A program made the translations under genes and the position numbers. A stretch of DNA of 64,000 nucleotides from JALYZC01 sp963725645 (GTDB lineage: Bacteria; Actinomycetota; Thermoleophilia; Solirubrobacterales; Solirubrobacteraceae). Of this stretch, positions 10,165-17,642 are shown in pieces. The stretch covers positions 868,001 to 932,000 of the forward strand of contig CAVRZD010000006.1 of the NCBI GenBank assembly GCA_963725645.1. Direction: 5' to 3'. Position 1 is the first letter of the stretch. The number at the start of each line of letters is the position of its first letter. Under the pieces are notes generated by a model, which saw only the letters and a list, made by a program, of their open reading frames with translations, ran no database searches and was not told the origin of the DNA.

Positions 10165-10997
10165 GCACGGCGGCCGAGCTCCCGACCCAGCCGAGCCTGC
10201 GCCGCCTGCGCCAGTTCGGTGTGCGGCCCAACCGCGAGCTCGGCCAGAACTTCCTGGTGGACTCCAACCTGCTCGGCGTGATCGGCCGGCTGGCCGAGCT
10301 CGACGAACGCGACGTGGTGCTCGAGGTCGGCGGTGGCCTCGGGGTGCTGTCGGAGTTCCTGGCGCCGCGCGCGGCGTTCCTCCACGTCGTCGAGGTCGAC
10401 CGCGCACTGGAGCCGGCGCTGCGCGACGCGCTGCACCCATTCGGCAACGCGGCACTGCACGTTGCGGACGCGACGGAGCTGGACCTCGCGGGGCTGGTAC
10501 CGCCGCCGACGAAGGTCGTGGCCAACCTGCCCTACGGGATCGCCGCCACCGCGATCCTGCGCACGATCGACGAGCTGCCGGGTGCCACTCGATGGGTCGC
10601 GATGGTCCAGCGTGAGGTCGGCGAGCGGTTGGCGGCGGCCCCGGGGACGCGCGCGTACGGGCTGCCGTCGGTGCTCGCGCAACTCGCGTGCCACGTGCGC
10701 GTCGCCCGCGCGGTGTCGCGCAACGTGTTCCACCCGGCGCCGAACGTGGACTCCGCACTGGTCGTGCTCGAGCGCCGCGGGCCGGCGGCGACGCCGGAGG
10801 TGCGCGCGCTCGCGCGGGCCGCCTTCGCGCACCGACGCAAGGCGCTCGCGGGCTCCCTCGCGCTCGCGCCCGGCGCGCCCGACGGCGTGCGCGAGCGCGC
10901 GCGGGCGGCGCTCGAGGAGATGGGGCTGCCCGCCGACGCGCGGGCCGAGCGGCTCGCGCCGGAGCAGTTCCGCGCACTGGCGGCGGTGCTGGCGTGA
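10158..10997 (+). CDS. rsmA: 16S rRNA (adenine-1518/1519-N6) dimethyltransferase RsmA/KsgA
   Basis: This 279-residue enzyme dimethylates A1518 and A1519 in 16S rRNA. Visible features are the N-terminal FGVRPNRELGQNFLVD, SAM motif I EVGGGLGVLSEFL, VVEVDRALEPAL, and the catalytic motif IV NLPYGIA. The C-terminal VFHPAPNVDSALVVLERR is also typical. Starts at ATG 10158 or GTG 10161 are both possible and overlap the tatD end. The stop overlaps the ispE start. Confidence 0.96.
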   Translation: MVSTAAELPTQPSLRRLRQFGVRPNRELGQNFLVDSNLLGVIGRLAELDERDVVLEVGGGLGVLSEFLAPRAAFLHVVEVDRALEPALRDALHPFGNAALHVADATELDLAGLVPPPTKVVANLPYGIAATAILRTIDELPGATRWVAMVQREVGERLAAAPGTRAYGLPSVLAQLACHVRVARAVSRNVFHPAPNVDSALVVLERRGPAATPEVRALARAAFAHRRKALAGSLALAPGAPDGVRERARAALEEMGLPADARAERLAPEQFRALAAVLA

Positions 10998-11857
10998 AGG
11001 CGTTCGCTCCGGGCAAGGTCAACCTGTGCCTGCGCCTCGGCGGGGTCCGGAAGGACGGCCTGCACGAGCTCGTCTCCGCGGTGCAGGCCGTGTCGCTCGT
11101 CGACGAGCTGACGCTCGAGCCGGCCGACGGGCCGGACGACGAGGTCGTGTGCCCGGGGGTCGAGGGCGAGAACCTCGCCGCCCGCGCGCTCGCCGTCTAC
11201 CGCGACGTGAGCCACTGGGACGCGCCGCCGCAGCGCCTCACGATCGAGAAGCGGGTGCCCGTCGCCGCCGGCATGGGCGGCGGCTCGAGCGACGCCGCCG
11301 CCGCGCTGCGCCTCGCCGCGTCAGCGGCCGGGCGGCCCGATGACCCGCTGCTCGCGCGGCTGGCGCCAACCCTCGGCGCCGACGTTCCGGCGCTCCTGCG
11401 GCCGGGCCTCAAGCTCGTGACGGGCGCCGGCGAGCGTGTGCGGGGCCTGCCCGACCTCGAACGCTTCTGGCTGATCCTGCTGCTGCTGCGCGAGCCGCTC
11501 GCGACCGCCGACGTGTTCGCCGAGGCGGACCGGCTTGGGCTGGTGCGCCCGGCGAGCGAGCTCGAGGCCGCGGAGGCTGAGCTGGAGGAGGCGCTGCGCC
11601 ACGGCGGGCCGCTGCCCGCCGGCATCCTCGGCAACGACCTCGAGCCCGCCGCGCGCTCGCTCTGCCCCGCGATCGACGACGCGCTCGCCGCGCTGCGGGA
11701 CGCAGGCGCCGAGGCCGCGATGGTGAGCGGCTCGGGACCGACGACCTTCGGGGTCTTCCGCACCTGGGACGACCGGCGGGCGGGAATCGCGGCGGAGCTC
11801 GCGCTCGACCCGCGGTTCGCCGACGCCCTGGTCGCCTACCCGGTCGCCCAGGTTTGA
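10994..11857 (+). CDS. ispE: 4-(cytidine 5'-diphospho)-2-C-methyl-D-erythritol kinase
   Basis: This 287-residue GHMP kinase carries out the ATP-dependent step of the MEP isoprenoid pathway. It begins AFAPGKVNLCLRLGGVRKDGLHEL, with the catalytic Lys of the PGKVN motif, followed by the glycine-rich ATP loop PVAAGMGGGSSDAAAALR, and the third GHMP motif AAMVSGSGPTTFG near the C-terminus. The GTG start overlaps the rsmA stop; the end overlaps the following TTG start. Confidence 0.96.
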   Translation: MKAFAPGKVNLCLRLGGVRKDGLHELVSAVQAVSLVDELTLEPADGPDDEVVCPGVEGENLAARALAVYRDVSHWDAPPQRLTIEKRVPVAAGMGGGSSDAAAALRLAASAAGRPDDPLLARLAPTLGADVPALLRPGLKLVTGAGERVRGLPDLERFWLILLLLREPLATADVFAEADRLGLVRPASELEAAEAELEEALRHGGPLPAGILGNDLEPAARSLCPAIDDALAALRDAGAEAAMVSGSGPTTFGVFRTWDDRRAGIAAELALDPRFADALVAYPVAQV

Positions 11858-13413
11858 AGGCCGGTCCGCTCCTCCTCGCCGCGGCCGTCGCGGCGTTCCT
11901 GGCCACTCGCTTCCGCCGCCTGTCGAACGAGGCGCGCGTCGTCCTCGCCCTCCTGGCGGCCGGCCTGGTGGTGTACGGCACGGGTTTGGTCCATCCACCC
12001 AACCTCGAGCGAACGATCGAGGATGTGGGCAACGCGCTGGGGACCTACACCTACGTGCTCGTCGGGGTGATGGCGTTTCTCGAGACAGGCGCGTTCGTCG
12101 GCCTGGTCGCGCCGGGCGAGTTCACGGTCGTGTTCGGCGGGGTGGTCGCGGGCCAGGGCAAGATCGACGTCGTCGCGCTGCTCGCGATCGTGTGGTTCGC
12201 GGCGGTGGCCGGCGACGTGACGAGCTACGTTCTCGGCCGGCGGCTGGGCCGCGAGTTCCTGGTCCGGCACGGTCCCCGCGTGAAGATCACCGAGGAGCGG
12301 CTGGAGCAGGTCGAGGTGTTCTTCGCGCGCCACGGCGGCCCGACGATCCTGATCGGCCGCTTCATCGGCTTGATCCGGGCGCTCGCGCCCTTCATCGCGG
12401 GCGCCTCGCGGATGCCGTTCCGGCGGTTCATCCCCTACGACGTGATCGCGGCCGGGCTGTGGAGCGCGACGTTCGTGCTGCTCGGCTACATCTTCTGGCG
12501 CAGCTTCCACCAGGTGATCGCGATCGCCAAGCAGGGCGCGTTCGCCTTCGGGACGGTGGTGGTCGTGCTCGTCGGGACGGTGGTCGCGGTCCGCCACTTC
12601 CGCGATCCCGCGAACCGCGCGGCGCTGCGCCGCGCGCTCGACGGCGAGCGGCGGCCGCTGCTGGCTCCGCTCGCGCGCGTCGCGCTGGCCCTCGAGGACC
12701 GGGTGCTGAGCCCCGCGCGGCGCCGGCTCGGCGGGCCGGCCCGGTTCCTGCGCGCCCGGGTCACGCCGGGCGAGCTGGGCCTCGGCTTCACCACGCTCGT
12801 GGCCGTGGCGCTGGTGGGCGGCTTCACGTTCGTGGCCATGCTCACGGCGGTCGACAACGGTGACCGGCTGCAGTCGGACCGGACCGGGTTCGACCTGGCC
12901 GACGACCTGCGCGCGAGCGCGCTGACGTCGGTGGCCAAGGTGGTGACCGCGTTGGGAACGAGCCTCGCCACCGGTCTGGTCGTGCTCGCCGCCGCGGTCT
13001 TCCTCGCCCACCGGCGCCGGTGGCTCGAGCTCGTCCCGCTGGCGGTCGGTGCGGTGCTCACGTTCGTCGCCTGGAATCTCGTCAAGGAGTGGGAGGCGCG
13101 GCCGCGCCCGGCCGACGGGCTCGTGGACGCCGGCGGCTTCGCCTTTCCGTCCGGCCACGCCGCGAACTCGGTCGCCTACGTGGCCGTCGCGGTGGCGCTC
13201 GCGCACTGCGTGCCGCGGCTCGCCGGTAGGGCCGGGATCGTCGTCGCCGCGATCGTCCTGGCCGCGGCGATCGGCCTCTCGCGTGTGTACCTCCATGTCC
13301 ACTACATGTCCGACGTGCTCGGCGGCTGGGGCCTGGGCGCGGCGCTGTTCTCGGTGTGCGGCTGCACGGCGCTCCTCGTCGCCGCGGTCCGTCACAATGT
13401 GTCCGCCGTATGA
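11854..13413 (+). CDS. DedA family / PAP2 phosphatase fusion membrane protein
   Basis: This 519-residue polytopic protein joins two membrane modules. Residues about 45-240 are a DedA (VTT) domain with ETGAFVGLVAPGEF, GDVTSYVLGRRLG and GRFIGLIRALAPFIAGASRMPFRRF. Residues about 305-510 are a PAP2 domain with all three phosphatase motifs: KEWEARPRP, PSGHAANS and SRVYLHVHYMSDV. DedA proteins act in lipid scrambling/undecaprenyl phosphate recycling and PAP2 enzymes dephosphorylate lipid pyrophosphates, so a role in polyprenyl phosphate or phospholipid recycling is inferred. The start is TTG 11854 within TTGA, overlapping the ispE stop. Confidence 0.92.
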   Translation: MKAGPLLLAAAVAAFLATRFRRLSNEARVVLALLAAGLVVYGTGLVHPPNLERTIEDVGNALGTYTYVLVGVMAFLETGAFVGLVAPGEFTVVFGGVVAGQGKIDVVALLAIVWFAAVAGDVTSYVLGRRLGREFLVRHGPRVKITEERLEQVEVFFARHGGPTILIGRFIGLIRALAPFIAGASRMPFRRFIPYDVIAAGLWSATFVLLGYIFWRSFHQVIAIAKQGAFAFGTVVVVLVGTVVAVRHFRDPANRAALRRALDGERRPLLAPLARVALALEDRVLSPARRRLGGPARFLRARVTPGELGLGFTTLVAVALVGGFTFVAMLTAVDNGDRLQSDRTGFDLADDLRASALTSVAKVVTALGTSLATGLVVLAAAVFLAHRRRWLELVPLAVGAVLTFVAWNLVKEWEARPRPADGLVDAGGFAFPSGHAANSVAYVAVAVALAHCVPRLAGRAGIVVAAIVLAAAIGLSRVYLHVHYMSDVLGGWGLGAALFSVCGCTALLVAAVRHNVSAV

Positions 13414-13631
13414 GCAACACCTCGATCACCTACTTCGTCGGGGCCTGCGCCGGCGTGTTCTCGTTCAGCGCGTACGTCGCGTTCGTCGCCGTGCCCGCGT
13501 GGAACGCCTACAGCCGCGTGTGGCAGCGGGTGGCGGCGGTGTTCCTGTCGCTCTACGTCCTGGCCTCGATGGTCGGGGTCGGGATCCTGGTCGGCGCGCT
13601 GGTCACGCTGAACTGGGACCAGATCGGCTAG
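13410..13631 (+). CDS. small two-helix membrane protein
   Basis: This 73-residue protein of unknown function contains two hydrophobic segments (about residues 8-30 and 42-65) separated by a short polar loop WNAYSRVWQR. The ATG overlaps the stop of the DedA/PAP2 gene (ATGA), making it the last gene of the metG operon. No catalytic motif is present. Confidence 0.75.
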   Translation: MSNTSITYFVGACAGVFSFSAYVAFVAVPAWNAYSRVWQRVAAVFLSLYVLASMVGVGILVGALVTLNWDQIG

Positions 13632-13644
13632 CGGCAGGACGCCG

Positions 13645-14913
13645 ATGCCCGCTCCGGCCCGCCGACTGGGCCCCGTCCCCGACCCACCCGACGATCGCGA
13701 TGTCGTCGCGCTTGCGGACGTCGCCGCCGCCGTCGCCGGCGGTGAGGGCATCTTCGAGGTCGTCCGCACCGCCGCGCGCGCGCTCGACGCGTCGCTCGCC
13801 GTCGTCGACGCGGAGGGCGCCGTGCTCGCCGTCGCGGCGCGATCCCCGGCCGAGGAGAAGGAACTGCTGGCGGGCGAGCGGACCGACGCCCGCGAGCTGC
13901 GGGTCGGCGGCGAGCTCGCGGGCGAGCTGCGCTGCCGGCCTCACGCCGGCCCGCCGGCCGACGCGGTGCTCGACGTCGTCTGCGCGCTCGTGGCCGCCGA
14001 GGCCGAGCGCGTCCGCGGGCCGGAGCGCGCCTCCGAGCAGGCCGTTTCGGACTTCCTCCATTCGCTCCTGGAACGCCGCCTGACCGACCGCGACGAGCTG
14101 CTGGCCACGGCCTCCGGGCTCGGCCTGCGGCTCGACGCCGGCGGCAGCGTGATCGTCGCCCACGCGCACCCGCTCGCGCCCACGGACGAGGACTGGCGCC
14201 GGCGCGTGCTGGTCGCCGCCGAGCGCGCCGCGCGCGCCGCCGGAGGGCCCACCGCGGCGGCCACGTCGGCGCGCCAGGGCGCGCGCGACGGCGAGGTCGT
14301 CGTGCTCGTCGGCGAGGCGGACGACCACGCGGGACAGCGCGTGGCGGAGGGCGTGATGCGCGAGTTCGAGGCCAACCTGCACGGCTTCGCGTTCGCCGTC
14401 GGGCGCAGCCGCGTGGCGCAGGACCCGCTCGACCTGCATCGCGCGGGCAAGGAGGCGCTGCTGGCCGCGAACGTCGCGCTCGCGGACGCGGTCCCGGCCG
14501 TACTGGCCTTCGAGGAGACCGGCGCCTACCGGCTGCTGCTGCCGGTCATCTCCGAGGACCCCGACGAGCTCGAGCGCTTCTACGCCGACACGGTCGAGCC
14601 GCTCGTCGCCTACGACGAGCAGTACGAGATCGGGCTCGTCAACACGCTCGAGACGTTCCTCGACTGCGACGCCAACGTCGCCCAGAGCGCGCAGCGCCTG
14701 TTCACCCACCGCCACACGATCCGCTACCGCCTCGAGCGCGTGCGCGAGCTGACCGGACTCGACGTCGGCTCCAGCGACGGGCGCGAGCGGCTCTCGCTCG
14801 GCCTCAAGGCGATGCGGGTGCTCGGCATCCCGCCGCGGGTCGGCCCCGCGACCGAGCCCGGTGCCGAGGCGGGGCGGGTGCCGAGCCCGCCCAAGGACCG
14901 CGCCCGGCCGTGA
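13645..14913 (+). CDS. PucR family transcriptional regulator
   Basis: This 422-residue regulator ends in the PucR helix-turn-helix domain: LVNTLETFLDCDANVAQSAQRL, then FTHRHTIRYRLERVRELTGLDV. Upstream lies the conserved GGDEF-like middle part (AVGRSRVAQDPLDLHRAGKEAL), and the N-terminus looks like a GAF-type sensor (VVRTAARALDASLAVVDAEGAVLAVAA). PucR-type proteins respond to small metabolites; the ligand is unknown. The stop overlaps the GTG of the UGA-containing peroxiredoxin gene, so the two are probably cotranscribed. Confidence 0.9.
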   Translation: MPAPARRLGPVPDPPDDRDVVALADVAAAVAGGEGIFEVVRTAARALDASLAVVDAEGAVLAVAARSPAEEKELLAGERTDARELRVGGELAGELRCRPHAGPPADAVLDVVCALVAAEAERVRGPERASEQAVSDFLHSLLERRLTDRDELLATASGLGLRLDAGGSVIVAHAHPLAPTDEDWRRRVLVAAERAARAAGGPTAAATSARQGARDGEVVVLVGEADDHAGQRVAEGVMREFEANLHGFAFAVGRSRVAQDPLDLHRAGKEALLAANVALADAVPAVLAFEETGAYRLLLPVISEDPDELERFYADTVEPLVAYDEQYEIGLVNTLETFLDCDANVAQSAQRLFTHRHTIRYRLERVRELTGLDVGSSDGRERLSLGLKAMRVLGIPPRVGPATEPGAEAGRVPSPPKDRARP

Positions 14914-15458
14914 CGCTCGGCCCCGGCGATCCGGCGCCCGACGCCGCACTGCTCGACCCGTCCGGCGCGGAGGTGCGACTCGGCTCGTTGCTGCGCGGCG
15001 AGGCGACCGTCACGATCTTCCTGCGCCATCTCGCCTGACTGCCCTGTCGCGAGCATCTGGTCGAGGTGTCCAAGCGCAGGGCGGAGCTCCCCGGCCGGGT
15101 GCTGGTGGTCAGCTTCGCGATCCCGGAGCTGCTGGCGGCCTACGAGCGCGAGCTGGGCCTCGACCTGCCGCTGTACTGCGACCCGGAGCGCGAGCTCTAC
15201 CACGCGCTCGGCTTCGGCCGCGCATCCGTCGCGCGCGCCTGGCTGCACCCGCGCGTGTGGGGGCGCTACGCGAGCCTGCTGGCCCGCGGGCGGCGCCTCC
15301 GCCGCCCCGAGCAGGACCCGCTCCAGCTCGGCGGCGACGCCGTGTTCGACGCGGAGACCCGCCTGCGCTGGCTGTACTCGAGCCGCGGCCCGGAGGACCG
15401 CCCGAGCGTGGACGAGCTGATCGCGGCGCTCAGTCGGGCAGCCGCGCAACCCGCATGA
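14910..15458 (+). CDS. peroxiredoxin-like (AhpC/TSA, SelL/PRXL2-type) selenoprotein candidate with in-frame UGA
   Basis: Reading from GTG 14910 (overlapping the PucR stop), a thioredoxin-fold protein of 182 residues results if TGA 15036-15038 is read as selenocysteine. The N-terminus (GDPAPDAALLDPSGAEVRLGSLL) is the usual peroxiredoxin-like strand/loop, and the UGA falls exactly on the first redox position of FLRHLA-U-LPC-REHL, where homologs of the PRXL2/AhpC-TSA_2 type carry CxxC. The frame stays protein-like on both sides, for example VLVVSFAIPELLAAY, LYCDPERELYHALGFGR and GGDAVFDAETRLRWLYSSR. A hairpin begins right after the UGA, and selD occurs in the same window. A Cys-to-stop mutation or sequence error is the alternative. 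Confidence 0.8.
15039..15084 (+). promoter_or_regulatory. candidate bacterial SECIS hairpin
   Basis: Immediately after UGA 15036-15038, CTGCCCTG (15039-15046) can pair with CAGGGCGG (15077-15084), with one U-G wobble. Inside it, CTGG (15057-15060) can pair with CCAAG (15070-15074) with a bulged A, leaving an apical loop containing GGU (15065-15067), about 27-29 nt after the UGA. Bacterial SECIS elements place the apical loop with a G/GU roughly 16-37 nt downstream. The pairing was found by eye and no folding energy was calculated. Confidence 0.45.
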
Positions 15459-15708
15459 CGACCCGCTCGCCCTGGAACGGCACGCCCTCGCGGTGCAGCC
15501 GGCGGCGCTGCCGGGCGCCCTTCGCCAGGGTGCCGTCGGCGCGCACGACGCGGTGCCAGGGCACGTCCGGGTCGTCGCAGGCGAACAGCACGCTCCCGGC
15601 GAAGCGCGGGGAGCCGGGCGACACGTCGCCGTAGGTGCGCACGAACCCGGGCGGGATCGCCCGCACCCGCGTCAGCACCCGCCGCGCCCGTTCGCTCTCC
15701 AGGTTCAC
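15430..15708 (-). CDS. alkyltransferase-like protein (MGMT family, no acceptor Cys)
   Basis: This 92-residue protein is the DNA-binding domain of the O6-alkylguanine alkyltransferase family: VRAIPPGFVRTYGDVS, then VPWHRVVRADGTL and QRRRLHREGVPF. The active-site PCHRV is PWHRV, so it cannot dealkylate by itself. Such ATL proteins bind O6-alkylguanine and hand the lesion to nucleotide excision repair. Mfd, which couples repair to transcription, is encoded at 37.8 kb. The GTG start lies 6 nt from a minus-strand TACCCT box. The 3' end overlaps the peroxiredoxin gene by 29 bases. Confidence 0.9.
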   Translation of the reverse strand: MNLESERARRVLTRVRAIPPGFVRTYGDVSPGSPRFAGSVLFACDDPDVPWHRVVRADGTLAKGARQRRRLHREGVPFQGERVVMRVARLPD

Positions 15709-15714
15709 GGTGGA

Positions 15715-15724
15715 AGGGTAGGCT
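15715..15724. promoter_or_regulatory. bidirectional promoter core, ATL/cyclase-family gene
   Basis: The 10-mer AGGGTAGGCT contains TAGGCT on the plus strand (15719-15724, 7 nt before ATG 15732) and TACCCT on the minus strand (15715-15720, 6 nt before GTG 15708). Both share TA at 15719-15720. The whole intergenic gap is 23 bases and has no ribosome-binding site, so leaderless transcription in both directions is likely. Confidence 0.6.
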
Positions 15725-15731
15725 CGCGGCC

Positions 15732-16493
15732 ATGCCGATCGTCGACCTCTCCGCGCCCATCGAGCCCAGCCCGTCGGAGCTGCCCGACCTGCTGCGCACC
15801 GACCTGCGCTTCACCGACCACGCCCAGGGCGCCCGCGACATCGAGGCGATGCTCGGCGTTCCGGCCCGCCTGCTGCGCGACGCCGAGGGCTGGGCGATGG
15901 AGGAGTTCACGCGCTTCGGCACGCACAACTCGACCCACGTCGACGCGCCCTGGCACTACAACTCGACGATCGGCGGCGAGCCGGCGCAGACGATCGACCA
16001 GCTGCCGCTCGAGTGGTTCCACGCGCCGGGCGTGGTGCTGGACTTCACCGCGAAGGAGGACGGAGACGCCATCACGGCGGCCGAGGTGGAGGCCGAGCTC
16101 GCACGTGTCGGCCACGACCTGCGCGAGCGCGACATCGTGCTCGTGCGCACCGGCCGCGACGAGTTCTACGCACAGCTCGACTACATGGGCCGCGGCCCCG
16201 GCGTCACCGCGGAGGCGACGCACTGGCTGTTCGACCGCGGCGTGCGGGTGATGGGCATCGACGCCTGGGGCTGGGACGCGCCCCTGTACCTGCAGGCGCA
16301 GGAGGCGCTCGAGCGCGACGAGCCTGGCATCTTCTGGGCCGCGCATCAGGCCGACCTGCCCTACTCCCAGATCGAGCGCCTGTGCAACCTGGGGGCGCTG
16401 CCCCCGCACGGCTTCACCGTGTCCTGCTTCCCGCTGAGGATCGTCGGCGGCAGCGCGGCGCCGGCGCGGGTGGTCGCTCTCGTTCCCGACTGA
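15732..16493 (+). CDS. cyclase family protein (kynurenine formamidase-like metal hydrolase)
   Basis: This 253-residue protein belongs to the cyclase/KynB superfamily. It begins MPIVDLSAPIEPSPSE and has the metal-binding motif around FGTHNSTHVDAPWHYN (the HxGTHxDxPxH pattern, here GTHNSTHVDAPWH), followed by DIVLVRTGRD and VMGIDAWGWD. Members hydrolyse amides or cyclic substrates; N-formylkynurenine hydrolysis is one possibility but no kynurenine genes are nearby. The GT4 gene begins directly after its stop. Confidence 0.85.
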   Translation: MPIVDLSAPIEPSPSELPDLLRTDLRFTDHAQGARDIEAMLGVPARLLRDAEGWAMEEFTRFGTHNSTHVDAPWHYNSTIGGEPAQTIDQLPLEWFHAPGVVLDFTAKEDGDAITAAEVEAELARVGHDLRERDIVLVRTGRDEFYAQLDYMGRGPGVTAEATHWLFDRGVRVMGIDAWGWDAPLYLQAQEALERDEPGIFWAAHQADLPYSQIERLCNLGALPPHGFTVSCFPLRIVGGSAAPARVVALVPD

Positions 16494-17594
16494 GTGCGCG
16501 TCGCCGTCCAGCTGCGTGGGTTCCGACACGCCGAGATGGGCGGGCTCGAGAACTACGTGGCGAACGTCGTCGGCGCGCTGGACGCGCACCACGAGCTGAC
16601 GCTCTTCGTCACCGAGGGCGAGGCCGGTCGCATCCGTGCGTTCGCCCCGCACGCCGACCTCGACACCATCGAGGACGACCGGATCGGTCACTCCATCGCG
16701 GACCGGCTCGACCCTGCCGCCCACGACGTGCTGTTCTGCCCGGCGGCCTACCTCGACCCGCCGGACCCGCCGCTCCCCTGCGCAGTCGAGCTCAACGACC
16801 TCATGCACGAGTTCCTGCCCGGCGGCTTCAGCGAGGAGGACCTGGCGTTCCGGCGCGAGCGCTACCCGGCCGGGGCACGGCGCGCCGACGTCGTGCTCAC
16901 GCCGTCGCGCTTCAGCCGGAAGACGATCACCGACCGCTACGGCGTCCCCCGCGAGCGCACCGCGATCAGCGGTCGCGACGTGGACGCGGCCTTCCGCGCG
17001 CCGCCGCGGCTCGAGCTCCTGGGGCCGCTCGGCCTGCCACCGCGTTACGTGCACTACCCCGCGAACTTCTGGCCGCACAAGGACCATGCGACGGCGCTGC
17101 GCGCCCTCCACGAGCTCGACGCCGCGCACGACGACGTCGCGCTGGTGCTCACCGGGGCCGCGGCGACCGGTTGGCCGGAGGTCGCCGACCGGGTGCGTGC
17201 GCTCGGGCTCGAGCACCGTGTGCGGATGCTCGGCTTCCTCGAGCGCCGCGAGCTCGTGGAGGTGCTTCGCGGCGCCCGCGCCCTCCTGTTCCCCTCGCGC
17301 TTCGAGGGCTTCGGTGTTCCGGTGCTCGAGGCGTTCCACGTCGGCACTCCGGTCGTTGCGACCACCGCGGGCTCGATCCCGGAGGTCGCGGGCGACGCGG
17401 CGCTGCTGGTCGACCCGGGTGACGCACGGGGCCTGGCGGTCGAGCTGGAGCGCGTGCTCGATGACGGCGATCTTGCGCAGGATCTCGTGGCGCGAGGCCG
17501 CGCGCGCACGAGCGCGCACGACTGGTCGCGGGTCGTCGCAAACGTCGAACGCGAGCTCGCGCGGGTCGGCGCCGGACATCGAGATCGACGTTGA
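16494..17594 (+). CDS. GT4 family glycosyltransferase
   Basis: This 366-residue retaining glycosyltransferase of GT-B fold starts MRVAVQLRGFRHAEMGGLENYV, with the N-terminal glycine-rich acceptor loop. The C-terminal donor-binding domain includes VRMLGFLERRELVEVL and the EGFGVPVLEAF element with the E-x7-E pair, then GTPVVATTAGSIPEV. It transfers a sugar from a nucleotide donor to an unknown acceptor. GTG 16494 follows the stop of the cyclase-family gene with no gap. It may or may not belong functionally to the radical SAM locus that begins 48 bases downstream on the other strand. Confidence 0.88.
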   Translation: MRVAVQLRGFRHAEMGGLENYVANVVGALDAHHELTLFVTEGEAGRIRAFAPHADLDTIEDDRIGHSIADRLDPAAHDVLFCPAAYLDPPDPPLPCAVELNDLMHEFLPGGFSEEDLAFRRERYPAGARRADVVLTPSRFSRKTITDRYGVPRERTAISGRDVDAAFRAPPRLELLGPLGLPPRYVHYPANFWPHKDHATALRALHELDAAHDDVALVLTGAAATGWPEVADRVRALGLEHRVRMLGFLERRELVEVLRGARALLFPSRFEGFGVPVLEAFHVGTPVVATTAGSIPEVAGDAALLVDPGDARGLAVELERVLDDGDLAQDLVARGRARTSAHDWSRVVANVERELARVGAGHRDRR

Positions 17595-17642
17595 GCTCGT
17601 CATCCGCGACTCGACGTTGCAGTTGGCGCCGCGCCGCGACGC

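Noticed and set aside
14910..15038. The peroxiredoxin gene as an ordinary pseudogene
   Set aside because: The only defect is one TGA precisely at the redox-active Cys position, with selD in the same window and a hairpin after it; chance placement is unlikely. Sequence error remains possible.
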